64,000 nucleotides of DNA, taken from the NCBI RefSeq assembly GCF_011762485.1, contig NZ_JAAKGI010000003.1, positions 310,001 through 374,000 of the forward strand, written 5' to 3'. This document shows, piece by piece, positions 19,517 through 27,734 of this stretch (positions are counted from its first letter, which is position 1; each line of letters begins with the position of its first letter). The notes beneath the pieces were generated by a model that made no database searches, was not told the DNA's origin, and saw nothing but the letters and a program-made list of their open reading frames with translations. This DNA comes from Yeosuana marina (GTDB taxonomy: Bacteria > Bacteroidota > Bacteroidia > Flavobacteriales > Flavobacteriaceae). Both the position numbers and the translations under genes were made by a program.

Positions 19517-21616
19517 ATGAAGAGACTCGTTGTTCTACTCCTACTATTAGTTCAATATAACCTGTTTTCACAAGACGATTTATTTAATGAAAGGCCTCCA
19601 ATGTTTCCTGATTGTGAAAATGCCTCTATAGAATCTCAACAGAAGTGTTTTAACGAGAACGTGTTTCAACTGCTCTTTAACAAGTTTAAGGTGCCTCAGA
19701 ATGTATTAGATGACAATTATAAAGGAGAGGTGGTTATTCTTTTTGAAGTTGATACTACAGGGCAATTTAAAATTATTTATGTGGATGCCATGTATAACGA
19801 ATTGAAAGACGAAGCAGAACGTGTATTTTCAGAATTCCCAAAAATAAAACCAGGGATCTACAATGGAAATCCTACATTTAAACAATATTCTATAACTCTT
19901 AAAATTCCATTAGAAGATAAAGTTGTTGAAACCCAAGATTTAAGACAAGAGAATGAGATTTCTAAAATAGAGAGACAAGCAAAATTAGAATATGACGAAG
20001 TGAATGCCTCAATAAAATCATTTTCAAATAAGTCATATTCAAGTCAATTAAATATTCCGTTTACCCATACAGACTATTCAAGGTTTGATAGAAGTATGAA
20101 TCTTGTTGGGACCAATAGTCATACCGCTTCAAAACCATTTGTATATAATGATGTTTCAAAATATTATGATTTTAAAGCAGAAACAGAAGCTTTAAAAAAA
20201 GAAACAAGTTCTTGGGTAGGAAGAAAACTTTGGAATGAGCATTTAGTTCAAGTTGAAGCAAATGATTTTTGGTTTACAGTCGATCCTATTTTGGACTTAG
20301 AAGGTGGAAAAGATACGAATGCAGATTTTAGCACAACATATAATAATACACGAGGCCTTTTAGTACAAGGAGGTTTAGGAAAGCACTTTAATTTTTATAC
20401 AACGGTTTATGAAAGTCAAGGACGGTTCGCGCAATATGTAAATGATTATGCTGAAAGTTTAAAAGCCTTTGGTCCAGACCCTGCTATTGTGCCGGGAAGA
20501 GGTATTGGCAAGCGTTTTAGAACTGATTCGTATGATTATCCGGTTGCTGAAGCTTACTTATCGTATGCACCAGCTAAATTTATTAATATTCAGTTTGGTC
20601 ATGGGAAAAACTTTATTGGTGATGGATATAGATCATTGTTTTTAAGTGATGTGGCGAGTCCGCATCCATTTTTAAAGTTAAACACTTCTTTTTGGAAAAT
20701 TAAATATACAAACACTTGGATGTGGTTAAAAGATGTAAGACCAGACGCAACGGTTGATAAAGCTTTTTTAACCAAATATATGGCAAGCCATTATTTAAGT
20801 TGGAATGTATCAAAACGTTTGAATATAGGGTTATTTGAATCGGTATTATGGACTAACTCAAATAACAGAGGCTTTGATGTTAATTATTTAAATCCTGTTA
20901 TATTCTATAGAGCTATTGAGTTTGAAACAGGTCAAGGAGCAGGAAATGCTCTGCTTGGTGCTTCTGCAAAGTACAAGTGGAATGATAATGTAAATCTCTA
21001 CAGTCAATTTATATTAGATGAATTTTCGTTGACTGATGTTACAGCAGGACAAAAAAGTTGGAAAAATAAGTTTGGATATCAATTAGGTGTTAAATATTTC
21101 AATGCATTTAAAGTCAATAATTTAATGTTGCAGTTTGAATATAATCGAGTTAGACCTTACACCTATTCGCATAATACCATTGTGTTAAACTATGGGCATA
21201 ATAATCAATCTATGGCACATCTTTGGGGAGCAAACTTTAGTGAAGCCATTCTTATAGGAAGATATCATTATAAACGATGGTTTGGTAATGCAAAACTTGT
21301 TTTAGGTGTTAGAGGTTTAGATTACAATGATGGCACCGATAATTTTAGTTACGGAGGTGATATTTATAGAGATTATAACGACAGACCTTTTGATACCGGT
21401 ATTACAGTAGGTCAGGGTAATAAAACAGATACATTTTACGCAAATTTACAAGCGGGTTATCTTATAAATCCTGCTTCTAATTTAAAGATATTTACTGATA
21501 TCACCTTTAGAAATTTTAATCCAGAATTAGAAACGGCTTCAGCCTTTAAGAGCAATACAGTTTGGTTTAATATTGGCTTAAGAACGGATTTGTTTAACTG
21601 GTATTTTGATTTTTAG
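19517..21616 (+). CDS. remB: RemB-like gliding protein with N-terminal TonB-like domain
   Basis: RemB is an outer-membrane-associated gliding protein of flavobacteria. This 699-residue protein has a signal peptide (about 1-18, ending NLFSQ). A domain at about 27-132 mirrors the C-terminal domain of the two TonB proteins upstream: PxFPDC with C33, C44 eleven residues later, then VVILFEVDTTGQFKIIYVDA, EAERVFSEFPKIKPG and a final hydrophobic strand. The remaining 560 residues are a beta-rich barrel-like region with many aromatic strands (FYTTVYES, INIQFGHGKNFIGDG, ILIGRYHYKRW), ending in WYFDF. The remB call rests on this architecture and on the sprA-gcvH-vanZ-tonB-remB order I recall from F. 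johnsoniae. A weak promoter (TTG 19460-19462, TATCTTTC 19480-19487) precedes it. Confidence 0.8.
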   Translation: MKRLVVLLLLLVQYNLFSQDDLFNERPPMFPDCENASIESQQKCFNENVFQLLFNKFKVPQNVLDDNYKGEVVILFEVDTTGQFKIIYVDAMYNELKDEAERVFSEFPKIKPGIYNGNPTFKQYSITLKIPLEDKVVETQDLRQENEISKIERQAKLEYDEVNASIKSFSNKSYSSQLNIPFTHTDYSRFDRSMNLVGTNSHTASKPFVYNDVSKYYDFKAETEALKKETSSWVGRKLWNEHLVQVEANDFWFTVDPILDLEGGKDTNADFSTTYNNTRGLLVQGGLGKHFNFYTTVYESQGRFAQYVNDYAESLKAFGPDPAIVPGRGIGKRFRTDSYDYPVAEAYLSYAPAKFINIQFGHGKNFIGDGYRSLFLSDVASPHPFLKLNTSFWKIKYTNTWMWLKDVRPDATVDKAFLTKYMASHYLSWNVSKRLNIGLFESVLWTNSNNRGFDVNYLNPVIFYRAIEFETGQGAGNALLGASAKYKWNDNVNLYSQFILDEFSLTDVTAGQKSWKNKFGYQLGVKYFNAFKVNNLMLQFEYNRVRPYTYSHNTIVLNYGHNNQSMAHLWGANFSEAILIGRYHYKRWFGNAKLVLGVRGLDYNDGTDNFSYGGDIYRDYNDRPFDTGITVGQGNKTDTFYANLQAGYLINPASNLKIFTDITFRNFNPELETASAFKSNTVWFNIGLRTDLFNWYFDF

Positions 21617-21621
21617 TAACC

Positions 21622-22488
21622 TTATTCTTTCAAACTCTTATAAAACGTTCTACGGATCTTTTCGCTGTTTATAAAAGCCCAGCTATACCCTAAATCATCA
21701 TAGGTTTTGGTAATATCAGAGTTTACTGCAACCTCGTCTTCAGTTTTTCCTAAAGCAATTTCAGCTAATACTTTAGATTTTAAATCTTCAAGCATACTTA
21801 AGAAAAACTGATACTCTTTTTTAGTTCCTAGTACGCCATGACCAGGAATAATTTTGGTGTCATCATCTACCACAATCAAAGCTTTTTTAACAGCATCAAT
21901 ATAGCCATTAACACTTCCGCCAGAATCTAAATCAATATATGGATAGAGTTTATTAAAAAACGTATCACCTGTATGAAGTACATTGCTTTCAGGAAAATAC
22001 AGTAGCGCATCACCATCGGTATGTGCATTATCAACATGAAAAACAAGAACATCCTCACCATTAATGTGAATATGTAATTTATCATTAAAGGTAATAACGG
22101 GTAATGCTTCTTTTGGGGTTTTTGGAGTAGAAGTGCTTAATCGTTGATAGACATTATCGTGGGCAATAATTTTTGCTCCTTGTTTAGCTATGTTATCATT
22201 GCCGCCTGTGTGGTCGCCGTGCCAATGTGTATTTACTAAATACTGTATAGGTTTATCACTTAGTGCTCTAATAGCATCTAAAATTTTAGGGGTTAATCTA
22301 GCAAATTGATCATCAATCATAAAAACGCCGTCATCACCTATAGAAAGTCCTATGTTTCCGCCTTGTCCTGTAAGCATATAAACATTGTCTGATAATTGTT
22401 GTGTTTTAATAACAACGTCTTGGTTTTCCTGAGCATGTGATAAAAGGACCGTTGAAAAAAATAAAAAAAGGGTTTTGAGTATTTTCAT
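21622..22488 (-). CDS. Exported metallo-beta-lactamase-fold hydrolase
   Basis: A 288-residue MBL-fold metal-dependent hydrolase with an N-terminal signal peptide (LKTLFLFFSTVLLSHAQ), so it is likely periplasmic. The zinc motif THWHGDHTGG is intact. Later ligands are seen in HVDNAHTDGDALLYFPESNVLHTGD (His, then Asp) and in IIPGHG. The sequence fits the broad soluble MBL group, which includes hydrolases other than beta-lactamases, and antibiotic hydrolysis cannot be claimed. It converges with remB (5 bp between stops) and diverges from cyoE. The shared upstream region carries a repeated GTACAAAA element. Confidence 0.88.
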   Translation of the reverse strand: MKILKTLFLFFSTVLLSHAQENQDVVIKTQQLSDNVYMLTGQGGNIGLSIGDDGVFMIDDQFARLTPKILDAIRALSDKPIQYLVNTHWHGDHTGGNDNIAKQGAKIIAHDNVYQRLSTSTPKTPKEALPVITFNDKLHIHINGEDVLVFHVDNAHTDGDALLYFPESNVLHTGDTFFNKLYPYIDLDSGGSVNGYIDAVKKALIVVDDDTKIIPGHGVLGTKKEYQFFLSMLEDLKSKVLAEIALGKTEDEVAVNSDITKTYDDLGYSWAFINSEKIRRTFYKSLKE

Positions 22489-22514
22489 ATTTGAAGGATT
22501 AGAAGGTTTTAAAA

Positions 22515-22550
22515 GTACAAAATCTTTTTGTACAAGCTCTTAGTACAAAA
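22515..22550. repeat. GTACAAAA inverted and direct repeat, possible operator
   Basis: GTACAAAA at 22515-22522 is followed after TCT by its exact reverse complement TTTTGTAC at 22526-22533. A third copy in the first orientation lies at 22543-22550, 28 bp from the first. The element sits in the 143-bp divergent region between the metallo-hydrolase and cyoE, upstream of the cyoE promoter. The arrangement suggests a binding site for a regulator, but none is known to me with this sequence. Confidence 0.5.
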
Positions 22551-22568
22551 TTTTAGTATTAAAAAGAA

Positions 22569-22598
22569 TTGCTTAAATTCATTAATAAAGTATCTTTG
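22569..22598 (+). promoter_or_regulatory. Flavobacterial promoter upstream of cyoE
   Basis: TTG at 22569-22571 and TATCTTTG at 22591-22598 are 19 nt apart, an excellent match to TTG-N17-20-TAnnTTTG. It lies 33 bp before the proposed cyoE start and just downstream of the GTACAAAA repeats. Confidence 0.78.
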
Positions 22599-22631
22599 CA
22601 CTCGCATTAAAAAGCACTAATAAAAAAAAGC

Positions 22632-23522
22632 TTGAGCAATTCAAATTCTTTATCGGTAAATTCTATCATATCAGACTTTAAGGAGATCACAAAAATGCGA
22701 CTGGCAATAAGTGTGGTGTTTTCATCACTTGCAGGCTATTTGCTAGGTGTAGATACAGTAGATTTAAAAACCTTAATCTTATTAGCCTTCGGAGGTTATT
22801 TTATGGTAGGCGCATCAAATGCTTACAATCAAATTATTGAAAAGGATTTAGATGCTTTAATGGATCGTACTAAAAACAGACCCATTCCAGCAGGTAGAAT
22901 GTCTGTTAATACCGCGTTTATTATTGCCTCAATTTTCACCTTATTAGGTATTATTATCCTTTATAATATCAATAAGCAAACCGCCATGTTTGGGGCGATT
23001 TCTATTTTTATATACACTAGTGTTTATACGCCCTTAAAAACAAAAACACCCTTATCGGTGTTTGTAGGAGCTATACCGGGAGCTATTCCTTTTATGCTGG
23101 GCTGGGTAGCAGCGACAGACGATTTTGGAATTGAACCAGGTACATTATTCGCCCTCCAGTTTTTTTGGCAGTTTCCTCATTTTTGGTCTATAGGCTGGTT
23201 TTTGTTTGAAGATTATAAAAAAGGCGGATTTTTTATGTTGCCAACAGGAAAGCAAGACAAAGGAACGGCTGTTCAAATAATTATGTATACCATTTGGACT
23301 ATTTTAGTTTCTATACTACCTGTATTCGGCTTCACAGGTAAATTGCATTTGTCAATACTCTCAGCTATTATTGTGTTTGTATTAGGTTTAGGAATGCTTT
23401 TTTACGCGATTGAGTTGTTTAAAAAAATGACTACAAAAGCAGCTAAACAACTCATGTTGGCCAGTGTGTCTTACATAACACTTGTTCAAATTGTTTACGT
23501 TATAGATAAATTTTTAAGATAA
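22632..23522 (+). CDS. cyoE: Protoheme IX farnesyltransferase (heme O synthase)
   Basis: Adds a farnesyl group to heme B to make heme O for heme-copper oxidases; it acts in the inner membrane. The 296 residues have about eight to nine membrane segments. The prenyltransferase motifs are present: NAYNQIIEKDLDALMDRTKNRPIPAG and, later, YTPLKTKTPLSVFVGAIPGAIPFMLGW, with a further conserved FWQFPHFWSIGWFLFEDYKKGG. The start is TTG at 22632, followed by a short polar leader (SNSNSLSVNSIISDFKEITK). No nearby ATG precedes the first helix except at the late MRLAIS. It heads the oxidase assembly cluster and is also called ctaB. Confidence 0.95.
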   Translation: MSNSNSLSVNSIISDFKEITKMRLAISVVFSSLAGYLLGVDTVDLKTLILLAFGGYFMVGASNAYNQIIEKDLDALMDRTKNRPIPAGRMSVNTAFIIASIFTLLGIIILYNINKQTAMFGAISIFIYTSVYTPLKTKTPLSVFVGAIPGAIPFMLGWVAATDDFGIEPGTLFALQFFWQFPHFWSIGWFLFEDYKKGGFFMLPTGKQDKGTAVQIIMYTIWTILVSILPVFGFTGKLHLSILSAIIVFVLGLGMLFYAIELFKKMTTKAAKQLMLASVSYITLVQIVYVIDKFLR

Positions 23523-23529
23523 TATTATA

Positions 23530-24111
23530 ATGGATTTAACTCAAGGAACCCAAGAAGAAAAAACCAAAAGAGCAAAAAAAATGATGCTGTGGTTTGGTAT
23601 TATTTCTCTTATTATGTCTTTTGCAGCATGGACTAGCGCTTTTATTGTGAGTAGTTCAAGAACAGATTGGTTAAAAGATTTTCAATTACCAAACTCATTT
23701 GCAATAAGTGCGGTTATAATTATAATTAGTAGTATATCATTTTTGTTAGCAAAAAGAGCTTTAAAAAATGATAATAGAGCGATGACTACCTTATGGTTAT
23801 TTGTCACCTTAGGTTTAGGTATTGCCTTTATATACAATCAATTTAACGGGTTTCAACAAATTATTGATTTAGGATATAATTTTACCGGGCCAACCAGTAA
23901 TGTGACGATGTCTTATATTTATTTAATAGCCATGGTTCATATTTTACATGTTGTAGCCGGGTTAATTAGCTTATTGGTTGTAATTTATAATCATTTTAAA
24001 CAAAAGTATACCCCGTCGAATATGCTTGGTTTCGAACTAGCCTCTACATTTTGGCATTTTATTGATATACTTTGGATTTACCTGTTTTTGTTTTTATATT
24101 TTGTTCGGTAA
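23530..24111 (+). CDS. Heme-copper oxidase subunit III family protein (short)
   Basis: A 193-residue subunit III-like protein with five membrane segments. It has the conserved late pattern MVHILHVVAGLISLLVV and FWHFIDILWIYLFLFLYF, in which the HxxHxxxG and WHF(I/V)D motifs mark the CtaE/CyoC family. It begins 7 bp after cyoE and is probably co-transcribed with it. A second, longer subunit III gene follows after a 135-bp gap containing a -7 element. Subunits I and II are not in the window. Confidence 0.9.
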   Translation: MDLTQGTQEEKTKRAKKMMLWFGIISLIMSFAAWTSAFIVSSSRTDWLKDFQLPNSFAISAVIIIISSISFLLAKRALKNDNRAMTTLWLFVTLGLGIAFIYNQFNGFQQIIDLGYNFTGPTSNVTMSYIYLIAMVHILHVVAGLISLLVVIYNHFKQKYTPSNMLGFELASTFWHFIDILWIYLFLFLYFVR

Positions 24112-24210
24112 AAAATTTGGGTAGTTTTTATTATATTTAAGTTTAAAATTATTTTTTATAGTGTTTTTTGAATTTTATACACGGATATTTCGCTAGAAAA
24201 ATAAATTGAT

Positions 24211-24218
24211 TATTTTTG
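24211..24218 (+). promoter_or_regulatory. Possible -7 element before long subunit III gene
   Basis: TATTTTTG fits TAnnTTTG and lies 28 bp before the ATG at 24247. No TTG occurs at the right spacing upstream. The 135-bp gap holds nothing else that I could recognise. Confidence 0.45.
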
Positions 24219-24246
24219 TGCATCTTTTATTAAACAACCAATAAAT

Positions 24247-25227
24247 ATGAGTACTACAGTTGTAACTAGTGGAACAGAAGGTAAAACTTGGGGTGGAGGT
24301 TCTAAACCTTTACATGCCAGTTATGGTAAACTGATGATGTGGTTTTTCATTGTTTCTGATGCCTTAACATTCTCTGCGTTTTTAGCAGCCTACGGATTTT
24401 CAAGATTTAAGTTTATCGATGCTTGGCCAATTGCAGATGAGGTCTTTACGCACGTTCCGTTTTTACATGGGCAGGATTTACCTATGATTTACGTGGCATT
24501 TATGACATTTATTTTGATTATGTCGTCTGTAACAATGGTGCTTGCCGTTGATGCAGGTCATCATTTAAAAAAATCAAAAGTTACTCTGTATATGTTCTTG
24601 ACCATTATAGGTGGTTTAATATTTGTTGGGTCTCAGGCTTGGGAATGGTCAACATTTATTAAAGGAAGTTATGGAGCGGTACAAACAAAAGGGGGTAATA
24701 TTTTACAGTTTGTTGATACCGATGGACATAGAGTTGCATTAAGTGATTTTGTGGTTGCTACACCTGTAGAAAATGTAAGGCGTGAAGATGTAAATGGATT
24801 AGCTTCTGTTAGTCAAGGTACAACCCCTACCTATACCATTGAAAATGTCATCCACGGATTGGAAGCTCATGACAATATTTTAGTGAGAACACAATTTTTA
24901 AACGAGCATGGTCATCCAACAGTTTTATCAAGAGAGGAATCTTTAAGTAAAGTAAAATCTGAAGCAAAGCATGTGGTAGAAGGAGCTAATTTACACGTTA
25001 ATGAATATGGACCTCCATTGTTTGCAGATTTCTTCTTTTTTATAACAGGATTTCATGGTTTTCACGTGTTTTCAGGAGTGGTAATTAACATTATTATTTT
25101 CTTTAATGTTATTTTAGGCACCTATGAAAAACGGAAAAGTTATGAAATGGTAGAAAAAGTTGGTTTATACTGGCACTTTGTAGATTTAGTTTGGGTATTT
25201 GTTTTTACTTTCTTCTACCTAGTTTAA
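24247..25227 (+). CDS. Cytochrome c oxidase subunit III with large loop insertion
   Basis: A 326-residue subunit III of a heme-copper oxidase. The membrane helices are split: about residues 25-52, 78-101 and 110-137 before, and 260-290 and 300-326 after, a hydrophilic stretch of about 115 residues (141-258). The C-terminal half has the family motifs ITGFHGFHVFSGVVINIIIF and YWHFVDLVWVFVFTFFYLV. The long insertion (VDTDGHRVALSDF, ENVIHGLEAHDN, SREESLSKVKSEAKHV) looks like an extra extramembrane domain between helices and is absent from the shorter paralogue upstream. It is followed at once by the subunit IV gene. Confidence 0.92.
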   Translation: MSTTVVTSGTEGKTWGGGSKPLHASYGKLMMWFFIVSDALTFSAFLAAYGFSRFKFIDAWPIADEVFTHVPFLHGQDLPMIYVAFMTFILIMSSVTMVLAVDAGHHLKKSKVTLYMFLTIIGGLIFVGSQAWEWSTFIKGSYGAVQTKGGNILQFVDTDGHRVALSDFVVATPVENVRREDVNGLASVSQGTTPTYTIENVIHGLEAHDNILVRTQFLNEHGHPTVLSREESLSKVKSEAKHVVEGANLHVNEYGPPLFADFFFFITGFHGFHVFSGVVINIIIFFNVILGTYEKRKSYEMVEKVGLYWHFVDLVWVFVFTFFYLV

Positions 25228-25245
25228 TTGATAATATAATCGAAA

Positions 25246-25626
25246 ATGGCACACGAACATAAATTAGAAATATTTAGAGGTTTAATTAAGTTTAAATCCA
25301 ATACTCAAAAAATTTGGGGCGTTTTAGTGTTTTTATCACTAGTTACTACTGTTGAAGTTATTTTAGGTATTTATAAGCCTGAATCAATGATGGGGCATTT
25401 TTTAGGCATGAAACTTCTAAACTGGGTATTCATTATTTTAACCCTTGTTAAAGCATATTATATTACATGGGATTTTATGCATATGAGAGATGAAACATCT
25501 AGTTTAAAACGTATGGTTGTATGGACAGCGATATTTTTAATACTATATTTAGTATTCATCTTATTACAAGAAGGCGGATATATTTTTGATGTATATGATA
25601 AGGGTTATCTTAAAAGAGACTTTTAA
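25246..25626 (+). CDS. Cytochrome c oxidase subunit IV family protein
   Basis: A 126-residue, three-helix membrane protein of the prokaryotic subunit IV family. The helices are at about 25-42, 52-72 and 86-108. The pattern VFLSLVTTVEVILGIY and LTLVKAYYITWDFMHMRDE is characteristic of small subunit IV proteins of Bacteroidetes oxidases. It starts 18 bp after the long subunit III gene and ends just before a strong terminator, which closes this part of the cluster. Confidence 0.9.
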   Translation: MAHEHKLEIFRGLIKFKSNTQKIWGVLVFLSLVTTVEVILGIYKPESMMGHFLGMKLLNWVFIILTLVKAYYITWDFMHMRDETSSLKRMVVWTAIFLILYLVFILLQEGGYIFDVYDKGYLKRDF

Positions 25627-25666
25627 AACATACAAATCTTTTTAATACTATGTTAAAAGATATAGG

Positions 25667-25695
25667 AAGGTGGTTTATTAAACCACCTTTTTCTA
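25667..25695 (+). terminator. Terminator after subunit IV gene
   Basis: AAGGTGGTT (25667-25675) pairs with AACCACCTT (25681-25689) around a 5-nt loop and is followed by a T-rich run. It lies about 40 bp after the subunit IV stop. Confidence 0.88.
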
Positions 25696-25739
25696 TTTTT
25701 GCACTTTATTAGAGATTATAAATTAAGCAGGTTTAATAA

Positions 25740-26447
25740 GTGAATTACACAAAAGTAAAGCGATACGTAGTTTTAGGAATATTATTCTTTTTACCCGTTG
25801 CATTTTTATTGTTTTTATATCCAGCGACCCATAATTATACGCCGTTAGATATAGTTAGTGACTCTGTGTTAGATTTGGATCAATTTTCTTCAGATAATAA
25901 TGAGCAGATAGTTCTTAAAGATCATATTACAGTACTTGGTTTTCTTGGTGAAAAACCAATGGAACACTCAATAGCAGCTTCAAATTTAAAGGAATTGATT
26001 TACGATAAATTTAAAGGATTTAAAAAATTCCAAATTGTTATTGTTGTCCCTAACGGAACTCAAGAAGAAACCAAGAAGCTTAGAGAAGAGATAAGCTCTT
26101 ATCAGGATACGAGGTTTTGGCAATTTGTTTATGGAAATGCTCAAGATATACAGACACTTTTTAATAGTTTAAAAAGTAAGAGCCCACTTAATTATGACTT
26201 AGCAACGAATGCTGTTTTTATAGTTGATAAAGATTTAAATCAGCGAGGCAGGATTGATGATAGAAAAGATAATGAGAAAGCTAAAAATAAACCAGTGTAT
26301 GGTTTAAGTTCGTATGATTGCATTTTAGTGGACGATTTGAAGAATAAAATGGGAGAAGATATGCGTATTTTATTCACTGAGTATAGACAAAAAAGAAAAG
26401 GGGAATTTAATTCAGAAATAAGAAGAGCTAACGAGATAACAAAATAA
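25740..26447 (+). CDS. Membrane-anchored Sco-like protein without copper cysteines
   Basis: I do not recognise a named family with certainty. The 235 residues begin with one membrane helix (about 9-27). The rest looks like a thioredoxin-type fold related to its neighbour Sco1: an early strand (ITVLGFLGEKP), a second strand (FQIVIVVPNGTQEETKKLREEI) and a late strand (NAVFIVDKDLNQRGRID) that lines up with FALIDKNGFIRSR in Sco1. The CxxxC pair expected after the first strand is absent; the only cysteine is near residue 195 (SSYDC). It starts with GTG at 25740, one base upstream of Sco1 overlap distance, and probably works in oxidase assembly by context. The Sco-like call is inference from pattern and position. 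Confidence 0.65.
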   Translation: MNYTKVKRYVVLGILFFLPVAFLLFLYPATHNYTPLDIVSDSVLDLDQFSSDNNEQIVLKDHITVLGFLGEKPMEHSIAASNLKELIYDKFKGFKKFQIVIVVPNGTQEETKKLREEISSYQDTRFWQFVYGNAQDIQTLFNSLKSKSPLNYDLATNAVFIVDKDLNQRGRIDDRKDNEKAKNKPVYGLSSYDCILVDDLKNKMGEDMRILFTEYRQKRKGEFNSEIRRANEITK

Positions 26448-26448
26448 G

Positions 26449-27189
26449 ATGAAGAAATCTAATTATTCATACATAGGCATTTCATTTATTATATTGGTTT
26501 TTGGAATTTATTTTATTCCGAAAATTATAGATAGAATTAAGAATGATGATATAGCAAGAGAAGACAGTCGAACCGATTTTGTTGGCGAACATAAATCAAC
26601 ACCATCAGATTTAGCGTTTATTAAGATAAATGGTAAGTCCAAAAAAGTACCTCATTTTAGTTTTATAAACCAAGATGGAAAAACCATTACAGAAAACGAT
26701 TATAAAGGGAAGGTATATATTGTAGAATTCTTTTTTACAACGTGCCCAACTATTTGCCCTAGAATGAATGCAAATCTTGTTAAAATTCAAAATGAGTTTA
26801 CAGACTTTGATAATTTTGGAGTCGCATCATTTACAATCAATCCAGAGCATGACACACCAGAGGTTTTAAAGGCTTATGCTAAAAAATACGGTGTTACCAA
26901 CCCGAATTGGAATTTAATGACAGGTAATCAAGAAGATATTTATAAGCTAGCAAACGAAGGATTTAATTTGTATACGGCTCAAGATGATTCGGTGCCTGCG
27001 GGTTTTGAGCATTCGGGAAATTTTGCTCTTATTGATAAAAATGGATTTATTCGCTCAAGAGTTGTAGGAGGAAATCCTATCATTTTTTATAATGGTATTA
27101 TTTCAGAATCTGAAAAAGTTGATGAGACAGGCATGGAACAAGAAATAACTATGCTAAAAGAAGATATTGCTAAATTGTTAAAAGAATAA
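26449..27189 (+). CDS. Sco1/SenC copper chaperone
   Basis: A membrane-anchored thioredoxin-fold protein that delivers copper to the CuA centre of cytochrome oxidase. The 246 residues have one N-terminal helix (about 7-25) and then the periplasmic domain. The copper ligands are visible: the CPTIC motif in FFFTTCPTICPRMN, and a His in FEHSGNFALID. The gene starts one base after the Sco-like gene stop and ends sharing one base with the DUF420 gene (TAATG). This is a tight assembly operon. Confidence 0.94.
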   Translation: MKKSNYSYIGISFIILVFGIYFIPKIIDRIKNDDIAREDSRTDFVGEHKSTPSDLAFIKINGKSKKVPHFSFINQDGKTITENDYKGKVYIVEFFFTTCPTICPRMNANLVKIQNEFTDFDNFGVASFTINPEHDTPEVLKAYAKKYGVTNPNWNLMTGNQEDIYKLANEGFNLYTAQDDSVPAGFEHSGNFALIDKNGFIRSRVVGGNPIIFYNGIISESEKVDETGMEQEITMLKEDIAKLLKE

Positions 27190-27734
27190 TGACACAAACC
27201 AATTTAAAATCTGAAAAAAAGTATAATACCTGGATACTTATTTTATCCATAGCTATACCTGTTGTGGTAGCTATATTATTTGGAGTTAACTTACGTGAAC
27301 TCGGTTTTGATGTTGAACCTTTAACCTTTTTACCACCAATATATGCTTGCATTAATGCTGTTACAGCTCTTGTTTTAGTGTCCGCTTTTATAGCAATTCA
27401 AAATAAAAAAATCAATCTTCATAAACGATTAATGCAATTTGCAATTCTATTATCATTAGCATTTTTAGCTATGTATGTTGCTTATCATATGACGAGTGAT
27501 TCTACTAAATTTGGTGGAGAGGGCATTATAAGATATATCTATTTTATTATCTTAATTACTCATATTTTATTATCAATTGTAGTGATTCCTTTTGTGTTAA
27601 TTACTTACGTAAGAGGTATTACTAACAATATTGAAAAGCACAAAAAAATTGCTAAAATAACATTCCCATTGTGGCTCTATGTTGCAGTAACTGGCGTTGT
27701 TGTTTATATCATGATATCACCTTACTATGCTTAA
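27189..27734 (+). CDS. DUF420 membrane protein
   Basis: A 181-residue protein with five membrane helices, of the DUF420 family usually found beside cytochrome oxidase and sco genes. Family features include INAVTALVLVSAFIAIQNKKINLHKRLMQFA, YHMTSD and ILITHILLSIVVIPFVLIT, with histidines facing the membrane in several helices. The precise role is unknown; a part in heme-copper oxidase assembly is assumed from its neighbours. The ATG overlaps the stop of the Sco1 gene by one base. Confidence 0.9.
   Translation: MTQTNLKSEKKYNTWILILSIAIPVVVAILFGVNLRELGFDVEPLTFLPPIYACINAVTALVLVSAFIAIQNKKINLHKRLMQFAILLSLAFLAMYVAYHMTSDSTKFGGEGIIRYIYFIILITHILLSIVVIPFVLITYVRGITNNIEKHKKIAKITFPLWLYVAVTGVVVYIMISPYYA

Noticed and set aside
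21622..22488. Antibiotic resistance beta-lactamase
   Set aside because: The MBL fold alone does not show beta-lactam hydrolysis, and the sequence fits the broad hydrolase group equally well.
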